Shown here in pieces: positions 1 to 8,933 of a stretch of 64,000 bases of DNA. The notes under the pieces were generated by a model. That model searched no databases. It saw only the letters and a program-made list of their open reading frames with translations, and was not told the origin of the DNA. Position numbers and translations under genes: made by a program. Within the stretch, counting starts at the first letter, position 1; the number at the start of each line of letters is the position of its first letter. Source of the stretch: Roseibium sediminicola (GTDB lineage Bacteria; Pseudomonadota; Alphaproteobacteria; Rhizobiales; Stappiaceae); assembly GCF_023156505.1 (NCBI RefSeq), contig NZ_JALNMJ010000001.1, forward strand, positions 124,001-188,000. The letters run 5' to 3'.

Positions 1-104
1 TCCATACGCAAACGAATGCAGGTAGTAGAAATCCTTCTTCCGGTGTTCCTGGCACCCTGGTTTCCCGGTCAGGCCTATCCGGAAAGCTGGTGAGGCAGAA
101 CAAG

Positions 105-944
105 ATGCTGAAACAGCGAATGAGCACTTTGCAACCACGCTCTGGCCCGGCAGTTTTTCCGGCCCTGCTGATGATGCTCATCTCCTTGGTAATTGTTCCG
201 TCCGCCGGTGCCACGGACACGGAAAAGAAAAGCTTCACAATTGTCTATGCAGCGGAATGGTCGCCCTATTCCTATGGTTTCGGCAGCAGCGTCGATGGCA
301 TCCTGCCGCGGTTGATGGATCGGATCTTCGATCGAATTGAGGGCTTTGAGCTGGTGCATAACGGTCTGCCATGGGAACGGGCGCAGCAGGTCTTTTTTCA
401 TGGGCGGGCCGACGGTATGGTTGCAACGGCAACAGAGAAACGCCTTGGTTTTGCCCGCAAGAGCGCGCAAGTGGCTCTGAAAATTCCGTTCCAGCCGATC
501 GTCAGACGGGATAGCCCCCTCAAGGAGGATATCTTGAAGGATCCGACCCTGCGTGATCTGACCCAGCACCATTATTGCGACGTGCTCGGCAACGGTTGGG
601 CGGAGGAGTTCTACGCAAAACGCGGGATACGTTTTTCTGTGGCTCCGACGATAGAAAACTGCCTGAATCAACTCAAACTGGGCCGGGTGGATATTGTCGT
701 CCATGCCAGGCCGGTTCTGGAAATCTTCCGCCGGCAACTTGAGTTGGAAGAGGAACTTGAAATCCTGGACTTGGCCTATGAAGAAAGCCCGGAATTTCCG
801 TTGATGGTCTCCAATGCGTACCCCGATCAGACGGAATTGCTTGAGCGTTTCGACCGCGCAGTGATGCAAATGAAGGCCAATGGCGCATTCGAGGAGACCT
901 TGAGCGAGTTGATCGAGGTGGAAAAAGGCAAGCCTGCAAGCTAG
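105..944 (+). CDS. Periplasmic solute-binding protein (SBP_bac_3-like)
   Basis: A 279-residue exported protein with a hydrophobic signal segment at about residues 10-35, ending near VPSAGA, followed by a solute-binding-protein fold. The segment beginning FTIVYAAEWSPYSYG resembles the start of family 3 extracellular binding proteins, and the VDIVVHARPVLE stretch resembles their second lobe. The ATG at 105 is preceded by GAGG at a good distance; an in-frame GTG at 90 is the alternative. No permease or ATPase gene is adjacent, so it is either an orphan binding protein or part of a sensory system whose partners lie to the left. The ligand cannot be predicted. Confidence 0.75.
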   Translation: MLKQRMSTLQPRSGPAVFPALLMMLISLVIVPSAGATDTEKKSFTIVYAAEWSPYSYGFGSSVDGILPRLMDRIFDRIEGFELVHNGLPWERAQQVFFHGRADGMVATATEKRLGFARKSAQVALKIPFQPIVRRDSPLKEDILKDPTLRDLTQHHYCDVLGNGWAEEFYAKRGIRFSVAPTIENCLNQLKLGRVDIVVHARPVLEIFRRQLELEEELEILDLAYEESPEFPLMVSNAYPDQTELLERFDRAVMQMKANGAFEETLSELIEVEKGKPAS

Positions 945-1038
945 CTGGGGCCGTGACACCGACCGGCAATGCGTCGCCGACGCCCAAACCAAACAGATAT
1001 GGCGGCTAGAATGCGGGTGGCCAGCTGAAGCCATGCGC

Positions 1039-1067
1039 AAAAAAAGACCCGCCGGAGGAGGCGGGTC
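1039..1067 (-). terminator. Rho-independent terminator after the DUF1127 gene
   Basis: A perfect 8-bp stem (GACCCGCC/GGCGGGTC) with a 6-base loop is followed on the minus strand by seven T residues. It lies about 70 bp past the stop of the DUF1127 gene. Confidence 0.85.
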
Positions 1068-1138
1068 AGTTTCGTCAGCAAGGCTATGCCGACAGGGGCT
1101 GCTAAAGGGGAGGTCGGACCAGCAGATAGTCCTTAGGA

Positions 1139-1459
1139 TCAGGCGGCCACTTGGCCGGACTGGACCGGTGCGCCGCCGACAAGACGGTGCTCCGGCTGGC
1201 CGTGTTGTTGATTGGCGGGTCGAATAGCAGACCAGCCGGATTGCACATTGGCGGCGTTCACCAGAGTGGTCGGGTCGGCATAGAACGGCTGGGCCAGCGC
1301 CCGTCGAACGTCGCTCCGGGTCAGGCCGATGTCTTTCAGTTGTTCGTCGGACCAGTCTTTCAGTTCCGCGAATTGGCGCCGGTTTTCAAATACACGCCAT
1401 GCACGGGCAATCATCTGCCCGAGGAGAGCGAAGACCGGGGTGCTTGCAGTATGTGTCAT
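1139..1459 (-). CDS. DUF1127 (YjiS-like) small protein
   Basis: A 106-residue protein whose middle part, about residues 18-54, carries the DUF1127 signature: an arginine-rich helix (ARAWRVFENRRQ) and then LKDWSDEQLKDIGLTRSDV. Family members are small, basic, RNA-associated or stress-linked proteins of alphaproteobacteria; some affect phosphate or RNA metabolism, but the role of this one is unknown. AGGAG eight bases before the ATG supports the start. It is divergent from a LysR regulator gene 243 bp away, so it could be a target of that regulator, and it has its own terminator. The C-terminal 45 residues after the domain are longer than in the minimal family members. Confidence 0.85.
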   Translation of the reverse strand: MTHTASTPVFALLGQMIARAWRVFENRRQFAELKDWSDEQLKDIGLTRSDVRRALAQPFYADPTTLVNAANVQSGWSAIRPANQQHGQPEHRLVGGAPVQSGQVAA

Positions 1460-1702
1460 GGCAAAAATCTCCTGTGAGCGGCCGGAGAAATTTCCGGCAG
1501 CCTGTTCCGCGCCAGCGTTGGCGGTCCTTGTCGTTGGAACATGCTCAATATGGAGGGAGGCTTGCTATAAATCCAACGAATGTTTGTGATTGAAATAATC
1601 ACTTCCTGTGATGTCAAAATGGTTCGGCCTCGAGTCTGAAAACATTTCCTGATTGAATGAATGGCATGCTAAACATGAGAAACCCTGATAATTGAGGCGC
1701 CC

Positions 1703-2578
1703 ATGCTCGACCTGGATCAGCTCCGAACCTTTGTGGCCATTGCCGAAAGCGGCAGCTTCACCCGCGCGGCAGACAATGTGCACAAGACCCAATCAGCGGT
1801 GTCGATGCAGATGCGCCGCCTTGAAGAGCGTATCGGCAAGCCGCTGTTCGTCCGGGTCGGCCGGCAATCGCGGCTGACCGAGCACGGCGAGCGCCTGTTG
1901 CACTATGCCCGCAGACTGGTGCAGCTGAACGACGAGACCCTGGCGGCTTTTGACGATACGGAGCTGGCCGGCCTGGTCCGGCTGGGCACGCCGGACGATT
2001 ATGCCGACCGGTTCCTGCCGGAAATCCTGGCCCGCTTCTCAAGGTCCAACCCGAAAGCGGAAGTGAGCGTGGTCTGCGCGCCGACCCCCAATCTGGCCGA
2101 CATGATTGCGGAGGGCGAGCTGGACGTCGCCATCATTACCCATGTGCAGAAGAAGGGGCGCAAGAATGTCGATGTTGTGCGCCGCGAGCCGCTGCTCTGG
2201 GTGGTCTCCGCCCGTCATGCGGTTGAAAACGAATCCCCCTTGCCTTTGGCGCTCGGCCGGGCGACCTGCGATTGGCGCAAGGCGGCGATCAACGCGCTCG
2301 GCGATCAGATGCGCGAGCATCGCCTGCTCTATTCCAGCTGGAATTCGACCGCGGTCGGTGCCGCGGTGCTTGCCGGTCTTGCCATTTCCGTCTTGCCGGA
2401 ATCCGCGCTCCGCTCAGGCATGCGCGTGCTGACCGAGGCGGACGGATTTCCGAGATTGCCCGAATGCGAGATCGGCATCATGCGATCCTGGCACAATTCC
2501 TCTCGCGTCACCGATGCACTGGTGGAGCACATCGTGTCGTCGCTGGACAACCTGTCTGTTCCTCAGGCTGCTGAATAG
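1703..2578 (+). CDS. LysR-type regulator, LrhA-like (first of a tandem pair)
   Basis: A 291-residue DNA-binding regulator. Residues 1-60 form the LysR helix-turn-helix (LDQLRTFVAIAESGSFTRAA, then KTQSAVSMQMRRLEERIG), and residues about 90-285 form the effector-binding domain. The GTPDDYADRFLPEIL segment is typical of the LrhA subgroup. By hand alignment it is about 70% identical over the first 80 residues to the regulator encoded next door at 2745, so the pair is a tandem duplication. It is divergent from the DUF1127 gene, and the shared 243-bp region is the likely place for its operator. The inducer is unknown. Confidence 0.88.
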   Translation: MLDLDQLRTFVAIAESGSFTRAADNVHKTQSAVSMQMRRLEERIGKPLFVRVGRQSRLTEHGERLLHYARRLVQLNDETLAAFDDTELAGLVRLGTPDDYADRFLPEILARFSRSNPKAEVSVVCAPTPNLADMIAEGELDVAIITHVQKKGRKNVDVVRREPLLWVVSARHAVENESPLPLALGRATCDWRKAAINALGDQMREHRLLYSSWNSTAVGAAVLAGLAISVLPESALRSGMRVLTEADGFPRLPECEIGIMRSWHNSSRVTDALVEHIVSSLDNLSVPQAAE

Positions 2579-2744
2579 ACAGGAATTTCCAAAATATTGT
2601 TATAAATTCAGACGGTTACAATCGAGGTCGATTTTGCCGCCTGGTAAAAAACCATTGAAGTGTCAGAGATTGTGATGTATCTTTGGTAAATCAATTCGAA
2701 TATCAAATCAACGGCTGGTCCGTGGCTCATTTATAGGGTCTTTT

Positions 2745-3635
2745 ATGAATCACGCACTAGATATTGATCAGTTGCGAACGTTTTTAGCGATCGCGGAGCT
2801 TGGCAGCTTCACCAAGGCCGGTGAGGCCGTGCACAAGACGCAATCGGCCGTCTCCATGCAGATGCGCCGCCTGGAAGAGCGGGTCGGTCAGCCGATCTTC
2901 ATCAAGGACGGCCGCCAGTCCCGCCTGACCGAGGACGGGCTCCGGCTGGTCGAGTTTGCCCGGCGCATGATCATCCTGAACGACGAGACCTTGTCGGCCT
3001 TCAACGGCCAGAAGGAAGTCGGTCACGTGAAACTGGGCGTGCCGGACGATTATGCAGACCGACTGCTGCCCCAGGTTCTGGCCGCGTTCAACCGGCTCAA
3101 TCCGTCGATCGAGGTGCAGGTGGAGTGCAGCTCCAGTGCCAAGCTCACCGGGGCGATCCGCGAAGGCGCGCTCGACGTGGCCATCACCACCTCCGGCGAT
3201 ACCATGGAAGTGCGCGGCGAGATCATCCGGCGCGAACCGCTCTATTGGGTGACTTCCAGCCAGCATTGCGCCCATACCCAGGACGTGGTCCGGCTGGCGC
3301 TTGGCCCAGCTTCGTGTGGCTGGCGGCGGTTGTCGATGGAGGCCCTGGACCGCTCTGGGCGCCGTTACCGGGTGTCCTACACCAGCGCCAGCGGTGCGGC
3401 TCTGGTCGGGGCCGTCCAGGCCGGATTGGCCGTTACCGTCTTTCCGGAAAGCGCGATCCGCGACGGCATGCGTATCCTTGACGAAAAGGATGGGTTTCCG
3501 TCGCTGCCCTTCTGCGACATCGCCCTTTTGCGCTCCGACAACGCCCGCGAAGCCATGCATGACACGCTGTGCAACCATCTGGTCGCGGCAATCGGCAATG
3601 TCGGCAACGGCGCCGCCCAGGTCGCCGCGGAATAG
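2745..3635 (+). CDS. LysR-type regulator, LrhA-like (second of a tandem pair)
   Basis: A 296-residue paralogue of the protein encoded at 1703. The helix-turn-helix is almost unchanged (KTQSAVSMQMRRLEER in both), while the effector domain has diverged (ECSSSAKLTGAIREGALDV against CAPTPNLADMIAEGELDV). Matching DNA-binding helices with different effector pockets suggest overlapping operators read under different signals; that is an inference. The 166-bp AT-rich gap upstream leaves room for its own promoter. A repeat element lies about 145 bp beyond its stop. Confidence 0.88.
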   Translation: MNHALDIDQLRTFLAIAELGSFTKAGEAVHKTQSAVSMQMRRLEERVGQPIFIKDGRQSRLTEDGLRLVEFARRMIILNDETLSAFNGQKEVGHVKLGVPDDYADRLLPQVLAAFNRLNPSIEVQVECSSSAKLTGAIREGALDVAITTSGDTMEVRGEIIRREPLYWVTSSQHCAHTQDVVRLALGPASCGWRRLSMEALDRSGRRYRVSYTSASGAALVGAVQAGLAVTVFPESAIRDGMRILDEKDGFPSLPFCDIALLRSDNAREAMHDTLCNHLVAAIGNVGNGAAQVAAE

Positions 3636-3780
3636 GTCTCGGTTTAAATCCGCATTGGACTGAATGAGCCCGGAGAATGCAGGGCAGCCACATTTGATCG
3701 GCCGCCTGTTATGTGCGAGCGCAGACATGGTGGCGGTCAAAGGCCTCATTCGTTGTTGATGTCTGGAGAAATAAACTCAG

Positions 3781-3935
3781 TGTCATCCCGGCCAAGCGCA
3801 GCGCGAGCCGGGACCCACTCGCAGAGACTCTTGTCGAAGCGTTCGCGTCTTTTTGATGAGTGGCTTCCCCGCCCAAAAAAAGTTGCGCTCTGGAAACGAG
3901 TAGGCCCCGGGTCTCACGTATTTGCCCGGGGTGAC
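3781..3935. repeat. Imperfect palindromic intergenic repeat, family A copy 1
   Basis: The two ends (3781-3821 and 3897-3935) are inverted copies of each other: the left begins GTCATCCCGGCCAAGC and the right ends TTTGCCCGGGGTGAC. Between them lie about 75 bp. The same ends occur at 34740-34892 and 57092-57253, and in altered form at 29188-29319. No ORF of any quality is present. Confidence 0.8.
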
Positions 3936-4085
3936 GCCGGTGATTGGTAGCACGCCCACTGGGTGCCCCCAACGCTGCTGCACTATTCAAACCCGTCAGT
4001 TGCCAAAGCCGTCGTGGGTATTTCATAGCCCGAAGCGAGGGCGTATTAGAACCAGCTGTAAGCAAATGCGGAAGGTCTGCCCTGG

Positions 4086-5003
4086 TCAGCGGGCGCGCAG
4101 CATCATCAGGTTGCCGCCGAGCACGCAGACGAGGCCAGCCGCGGCCACCGGGGTCCATTGATAGCCCTCGAAGATCGTCGACAGGGTCAGCGCCACCACC
4201 GGGAACATCACCGTGGCATAGCCCGCGCGCGCCGAGCCGATGCGGCCCAGAAGCGTCAGATAGGACGCAAACGCGATCACCGAGGCGACAACCGCCAGAT
4301 AGACCAGGCTGCCGAGATAGGGCAGGGACAGTTCGACGGCAAAGCTTTGTCCGCGCAGCGCCGAAAACAGTCCCAGGAAGATCATGCCATAGACCATGCC
4401 CCAGGCCGTTGCCGGGGTAACGCCGATGCCTTTACGCTGGCTGTCGGCCGACAGCATGTTGCCGAAGCAAAAGGACAGCGTGCCGCCAACGCAAAGCGCC
4501 AGGCCGAAGGCGGCGTCGGTGTTGAATTCCGCCCCGACCAGTTTCGGCCAGAACATCAGCCCGATGCCGGCAAAACCGAGCAGCCCCGCCGCCAGGGCCA
4601 TCAGGTTCGGCCGCTGGCCGAACAGGACCAGGCCGAGGAACAGATTGAAGATCGACGCGGTCGAAAAGATCACCGCCAGCAGTCCTGAAGGCAGCACGGC
4701 CGCGCCGTAGTAGAACAGGGTGAAATTGGTCGAGAAGATCAACGCGCCGAGGCCCGCGAAACGCAGGTGATCCTTGAGCGGAAAGGCGAGACCATGGCCA
4801 CGGTAGCGTGCCCAGGCCATCATGATGGCGGAGGCGAGCACGAAGCGCCAGAACACGGAAACTTCCGGTGCAACGGTCGCGACCTGCCCCTTCATGGCAA
4901 TCCAGCTGAAACCCCAGGCAAGCACGGTCGTGGCGTAAAGGCCGTAATCCGTAGCGCTGAAACCGGTGGAGCCGGGGCGAAGGGCGGGCGAGGCAACACT
5001 CAT
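4086..5003 (-). CDS. EamA/DMT-family membrane exporter
   Basis: A 305-residue integral membrane protein with about ten hydrophobic helices arranged as two EamA repeats, typical of the drug/metabolite transporter superfamily. The N-terminal repeat contains TTVLAWGFSWIAMKGQVATVAPEVSVFWRFVLA (split here: TTVLAWGFSWIAMKG, then VSVFWRFVLA), the usual family opening. Such proteins export amino acids or other metabolites; the substrate cannot be told from sequence. The ATG at 5003 is preferred; a TTG at 5036 would add 11 residues. It is divergent from the glutamine amidotransferase gene. Confidence 0.85.
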   Translation of the reverse strand: MSVASPALRPGSTGFSATDYGLYATTVLAWGFSWIAMKGQVATVAPEVSVFWRFVLASAIMMAWARYRGHGLAFPLKDHLRFAGLGALIFSTNFTLFYYGAAVLPSGLLAVIFSTASIFNLFLGLVLFGQRPNLMALAAGLLGFAGIGLMFWPKLVGAEFNTDAAFGLALCVGGTLSFCFGNMLSADSQRKGIGVTPATAWGMVYGMIFLGLFSALRGQSFAVELSLPYLGSLVYLAVVASVIAFASYLTLLGRIGSARAGYATVMFPVVALTLSTIFEGYQWTPVAAAGLVCVLGGNLMMLRAR

Positions 5004-5155
5004 GACAAGACCATTTTTCGGGGGCGTATCCTGCAATGTGCGGCGCGAAACACTTCAACACAAATGATTGTTTTTGATGTTTTCATCAAACAGGGAGATG
5101 GATAAGCTCAGGGCTGACATCTGACGATGCCGTGTTCGATCGTGCCGGGGGCAGC

Positions 5156-5854
5156 ATGCACTTTCTCGTCATTGAAAACTATCCGCACACCGAGCTTGGC
5201 GTCCTGGGCCGGGTGGCGGAGGCTGAAGGCCATTCCTGGAAAACGGTCAAGGCCTATGCGGGCGAGGCTCTGCCTTGGGAAATCGAAACCTTTGCCGGCC
5301 TGGTTGTGCTTGGCGGCGCGCAGAACGCTGTTGCCGATGACACCTATCCGCATCTGCCTAAGGTCTGCGATCTGATCCTGCGGTTTCATCAGGTCGAGCG
5401 GCCGGTGCTCGGCATCTGCCTCGGTTCGCAGCTGGTTGCCCGCGCCTTCGGCGGCGGCAACCTTCTCGATCTTCCGGTCGAATTCGGCTGGCGCGAGGTT
5501 ATCCCGACGAAGGAGGGCCGCGCCGATCCGGTGCTGAAGGAACTGCAAACCGGCCGGCCGCAGTTTCATTGGCACACCGACACCGTCACCTTGCCCGAGG
5601 GCGCGGTCCATCTGGCGACCAGCGCCATGACACCGGTCCAGGCCTTCCGCATGGGCTGGGCCACCTATGCGGTGCAGTTTCATTTCGAAACCGGCCTGAG
5701 CGAAGTGCGCAGCTGGTCGGAGCAATTCCCGGATGACATCGCCGCCCACACGCCGGACTGGCCGGTGCGTTTCGAAGCCGAAGCCGAGCGCCATGCGACT
5801 GCGGCCGAAGAGACCGGCGCGGCGCTGTCGCGCGCGTGGGTGAAACTGCTTTAG
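5156..5854 (+). CDS. Class I glutamine amidotransferase-like protein
   Basis: A 232-residue protein with a single class I GATase domain. The nucleophile elbow GICLGSQLVARAFGG supplies the catalytic cysteine at about residue 90, and VQFHFE near residue 180 supplies the histidine and glutamate. Stand-alone members release ammonia from glutamine or hydrolyse gamma-glutamyl compounds such as gamma-glutamyl polyamines; the substrate here is unknown. The start is placed at the ATG preceding HFLVIENYPHTE, which has GGGGG just upstream; the open frame extends eight codons further. Its stop lies 10 bp from the convergent threonine dehydratase-like gene. Confidence 0.85.
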   Translation: MHFLVIENYPHTELGVLGRVAEAEGHSWKTVKAYAGEALPWEIETFAGLVVLGGAQNAVADDTYPHLPKVCDLILRFHQVERPVLGICLGSQLVARAFGGGNLLDLPVEFGWREVIPTKEGRADPVLKELQTGRPQFHWHTDTVTLPEGAVHLATSAMTPVQAFRMGWATYAVQFHFETGLSEVRSWSEQFPDDIAAHTPDWPVRFEAEAERHATAAEETGAALSRAWVKLL

Positions 5855-5864
5855 ACAGACCGCT

Positions 5865-6842
5865 TCACACCACCGGCGTGCCGCCCGCCAGAACCGTCTG
5901 CATCATGGTCTCGTCCAGATTGCCACCGGAAAGAATGATGCCGGCCTTTTTGCCGTTAAGCTGGCCCGCGTCCTTGGCAAGCGCGGCAAGGGCGGCGGCC
6001 CCGGCGCCTTCGGCGAGATTATGCGTGTCGGCGAAGAGGGTCCTTATGGCCTCGGCGATGTCCGCGTCCGAAACCGTCAAGATGCGCTCGGCTCCTGCGG
6101 CCAAAATGTCGAGCGCGGCCTGAACCGGCTCCCGGCAGGCCATGCCGTCGGCGAATGTACAGGCGCTCTCCGTGGTGACGATCTTGCCGGCTTCGAAGGA
6201 GAGACCGTAGGCGGGCGCGTTTTCGGTGACCACGGGCACGATCTCGGTCTTGAGCCCGAGCAGATCGCGAACGGTGATCAGGCCGCAGGCGCCGGACCCC
6301 ATGCCGACCGGGACATAGACCACATCGAGATCGGGAAAGGCGCGGAAGAACTCCAGCGCGTAGGTGCCGACGCCGAGCACGATGTTCTTGTGAAAGCTCG
6401 GCACCATCAGGAGGCCGCGCTCGTCGGCCAGCCTCTCCGCAGTGCGCCGGGAAATGTCAAAGTCCCGCCCGTCGATCACCAGCTCCGCACCGAAGGCCTG
6501 CATTGCCCGGTTCTTGCCCTGCGCATTGCCCTCCGGCACGACAATGGTGGCGGGCAGGCCAAGGGTGCGCGCGGCAAGCGCCATCGACTGACCGTGATTG
6601 CCCCGTGTCGCCGTGACGACGCCAGCCGGAGCGCCATGATCCTCGATGTGCTTCTGGATGTAGACGATCGAGCTGCGCGCCTTGAACGCGCCGATCGGTG
6701 TGTGGTTCTCGTGTTTGACGGCAATGTCGATGCCAAACCGCTCCTTCAGCAGGGGCCAGGCATAGGCCGGCGTTTCGGGAACCAGGCGGCGTACGATGGG
6801 CAGGGCGCTGTCGAGATCGTCAAGGGTGAAGAGGGGAGACAT
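5865..6842 (-). CDS. Threonine dehydratase-like PLP enzyme
   Basis: A 325-residue fold-type II PLP enzyme of the serine/threonine dehydratase family. GAFKARSS near residue 45 carries the Schiff-base lysine, TRGNHGQS is the substrate loop, MGSGAC is the phosphate-binding loop and SGGN lies near the C-terminus. It lacks a C-terminal ACT regulatory domain, so it resembles catabolic dehydratases or threo-3-hydroxyaspartate ammonia-lyases more than biosynthetic IlvA. The open frame runs to 6995, but the family start fits MSPLFTLDDL. It is divergent from an AraC-type regulator gene at 6989, the likely local controller. Confidence 0.85.
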   Translation of the reverse strand: MSPLFTLDDLDSALPIVRRLVPETPAYAWPLLKERFGIDIAVKHENHTPIGAFKARSSIVYIQKHIEDHGAPAGVVTATRGNHGQSMALAARTLGLPATIVVPEGNAQGKNRAMQAFGAELVIDGRDFDISRRTAERLADERGLLMVPSFHKNIVLGVGTYALEFFRAFPDLDVVYVPVGMGSGACGLITVRDLLGLKTEIVPVVTENAPAYGLSFEAGKIVTTESACTFADGMACREPVQAALDILAAGAERILTVSDADIAEAIRTLFADTHNLAEGAGAAALAALAKDAGQLNGKKAGIILSGGNLDETMMQTVLAGGTPVV

Positions 6843-6988
6843 GGTCGGGCTCCGTTCGCTCAAGGGAGGCCGGAGATCCGGCAGGGGCGTTGGAACAGTG
6901 ATAGCGGGCTTGAGCAAACCGTGTCTTTCAAAATCCTGAACCGGAAGGCGCTTGCGTCGCCTGGGCCTCTCCGGCAGGGTGTGCGGCC

Positions 6989-7813
6989 ATGACACCTGGC
7001 CTCAAACAGACCGTCTCAACCAATCAGCCGCGCTGCCTGAGCGTCGCGGGGCACCGGCTCGTGCTGTTGCCGGCGGAAGCCTATGACATCGGCTTCGTCG
7101 CCGCGGAGGACACGCTCGGCTTTGCTTTCGACAGCCAGACCGGCAGCCACGCCATCGGCTCTGACCGGCGGTCCCCGTTCTGCCGCCTGCCGAATTCGCT
7201 CGCGCTGACGCCAAAGGGCTGCGATGTCCGCTCGGGTTCGGATCGTGGCGGGGAATATCTCCAGGTCAGTGGCGAAGGGGTCCGGTTTCGCGACGGGGCC
7301 TATCGGACCAACCTTCAGGTGCCGGGCGCCCTGGCTGTTGCTACTGAGCTCAGGAAGTGGCTGCTGGCTGAGATGGCGCCGGATGCGCTCGAAAGCGAAG
7401 CCTGGATCGAGCGGCTGACGGATCTTGCGGAGCCTCAACGGCGCGATCCGAAGGCAGCCCGCTGGCTGACCCCGGCGAGATTCCGCCGCGTGGCGGATCT
7501 CGTCGAAGACCGGCTCGAGACCAGTCTCACCGTGGCGGGACTTGCCCGCGAGATCGGCGTGTCGGCGAGTTTCCTCAGCCGGGCCTTTGCTGCCTGCTGC
7601 GGCCAGTCGCCCTACGATTTCATCCTGAGCCGCCGCCTGCAGCGCGCACGCCGGCTGATCGAAACAACCGGCCAGCCGCTGGCCGAGATTGCCGCGGCGG
7701 CCGGGTTTTCCTCGCAAAGCCACATGACGGCCTGTTTCCGTTCCCGTCTCGGGATTGCCCCATCCTGTCTGCCCAGGATCAAAGCACCAGATTGTGCCGG
7801 CCGACTTTCGTGA
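6989..7813 (+). CDS. AraC-family transcriptional regulator
   Basis: A 274-residue regulator with a C-terminal AraC DNA-binding domain at about residues 165-265. Its two helix-turn-helix units are visible as SLTVAGLAREIGVSASFLSRAF and PLAEIAAAAGFSSQSHMTACFR. The N-terminal 150 residues would form a cupin-like sensing domain. It is divergent from the threonine dehydratase-like gene with about 145 bp between them, so it probably controls that gene. Its last 35 bp overlap the 3' end of the convergent lldD gene. Confidence 0.85.
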   Translation: MTPGLKQTVSTNQPRCLSVAGHRLVLLPAEAYDIGFVAAEDTLGFAFDSQTGSHAIGSDRRSPFCRLPNSLALTPKGCDVRSGSDRGGEYLQVSGEGVRFRDGAYRTNLQVPGALAVATELRKWLLAEMAPDALESEAWIERLTDLAEPQRRDPKAARWLTPARFRRVADLVEDRLETSLTVAGLAREIGVSASFLSRAFAACCGQSPYDFILSRRLQRARRLIETTGQPLAEIAAAAGFSSQSHMTACFRSRLGIAPSCLPRIKAPDCAGRLS

Positions 7814-8915
7814 TGTCGGTCTCGCCGCACAGGCCCATGGTGACGTCCAGTTCCTTGCGCATGATCTCCAGCACCTTGGTCACTCCGGCCTTGCCCATCG
7901 CGCCGAGGCCATAGATGAAGGCGCGGCCGATATAGGTGCTGTGCGCGCCGGTCGCCACTGCCTTGAAGATGTCCTGGCCGGAGCGGATGCCGCCGTCGAA
8001 ATGCACTTCGATCTTGTCGCCGACCGCATCGACGATATCGGCGAGCACGTCATAGGAGGCCAGGGCGCCATCGAGCTGGCGGCCGCCATGGTTGGAGACG
8101 ACAATGGCGTCGGCGCCGAGGTCCGCTGCAATCCTGGCATCCTCGACATCGTTGATGCCTTTCAGGATCAGCTTGCGGTTCCAGTGCTTCTTGACCCATT
8201 CGACGGAGGACCAGTCCAGCGTCGGGTCGAATTGGCTGTTGGTCCATTCCGCCAGCGAGGTCATGTCTTCAACGCCGGAGACATGGCCGTGAATGTTGCC
8301 GAACTGGTGGCGCTTGGTCTGCAGCATGTTCCAGCACCAGCGCGGCTTGAAGGCCAGGTCGATGAGCACGCCGGGCTTCGGCTTGGGCGGGGTCGACAAC
8401 CCGTTCTTGATGTCCTGGTGGCGCTGGCCGAGCACCTGCAGGTCGAGCGTCAGCACCAGGGCTGAACAGCCGGCATTCGTCGCCCGCTGCATCAGGTTTT
8501 CCGAAAAACCGCGGTCGCGCATCACGTAGAGCTGGAACCAGAACGGGTTTTTGGTGTTCTCCGCGACATCCTCGATGGAACAGACGCTCATGGTGGAGAG
8601 GGTAAACGGCACACCGAATTCTTCCGCCGCCTGGGCGGCCAGGATTTCGCCGTCCGCATGCTGCATGCCGGTCAGGCCGACCGGGGCAAGGGCGACCGGC
8701 ATGGAGACCTCCTGGCCGACCATGGTCGTCTTCAGAGAGCGGTTGTCGATATTGCGCGCGACGCGCTGGCGCAACTTCTGCCGTTGCAGCGCGGCTTCGT
8801 TCTCCCGGTATGTGCTCTGGGTCCAGGAACCGGTATCGGCATATTGGTAGAACATTTTCGGCACCCGGCGCCGGGCGAGGGCCTGCAGGTCGGCAACATC
8901 GGTAACAACGGTCAT
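7779..8915 (-). CDS. lldD: L-lactate dehydrogenase (FMN-dependent)
   Basis: A 378-residue alpha-hydroxyacid dehydrogenase that oxidises L-lactate to pyruvate and passes electrons to the respiratory chain at the inner membrane. The FMN-binding barrel is clear: MPVALAPVGLTGMQHADGE, FWFQLYVMRDRGFSENL and the active-site segment VVSNHGGRQLDGA with its histidine and arginine, followed by HFDGGIRSGQDIFKA. The length matches LldD (about 380). It lies 18 bp downstream of a FadR/GntR regulator gene on the same strand, the standard lldR-lldD arrangement. Confidence 0.93.
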   Translation of the reverse strand: MTVVTDVADLQALARRRVPKMFYQYADTGSWTQSTYRENEAALQRQKLRQRVARNIDNRSLKTTMVGQEVSMPVALAPVGLTGMQHADGEILAAQAAEEFGVPFTLSTMSVCSIEDVAENTKNPFWFQLYVMRDRGFSENLMQRATNAGCSALVLTLDLQVLGQRHQDIKNGLSTPPKPKPGVLIDLAFKPRWCWNMLQTKRHQFGNIHGHVSGVEDMTSLAEWTNSQFDPTLDWSSVEWVKKHWNRKLILKGINDVEDARIAADLGADAIVVSNHGGRQLDGALASYDVLADIVDAVGDKIEVHFDGGIRSGQDIFKAVATGAHSTYIGRAFIYGLGAMGKAGVTKVLEIMRKELDVTMGLCGETDITKVGRHNLVL

Positions 8916-8933
8916 AAGAGATCCTCCCGAAGG

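Noticed and set aside
36..104. Possible operator or leader at the left edge
   Set aside because: Too little sequence upstream of the first gene to judge promoter or operator symmetry.
75..1040. Long minus-strand open frame opposite the solute-binding protein
   Set aside because: It has no family likeness, is rich in His/Cys/Arg as expected for an antisense frame of GC-rich DNA, and runs against a convincing plus-strand gene with a signal peptide.
3944..4420. Possible small protein next to repeat family A copy 1
   Set aside because: The arginine/proline/serine-rich translation is what repeat and antisense DNA gives; no ribosome-binding site and it overlaps the EamA exporter gene.
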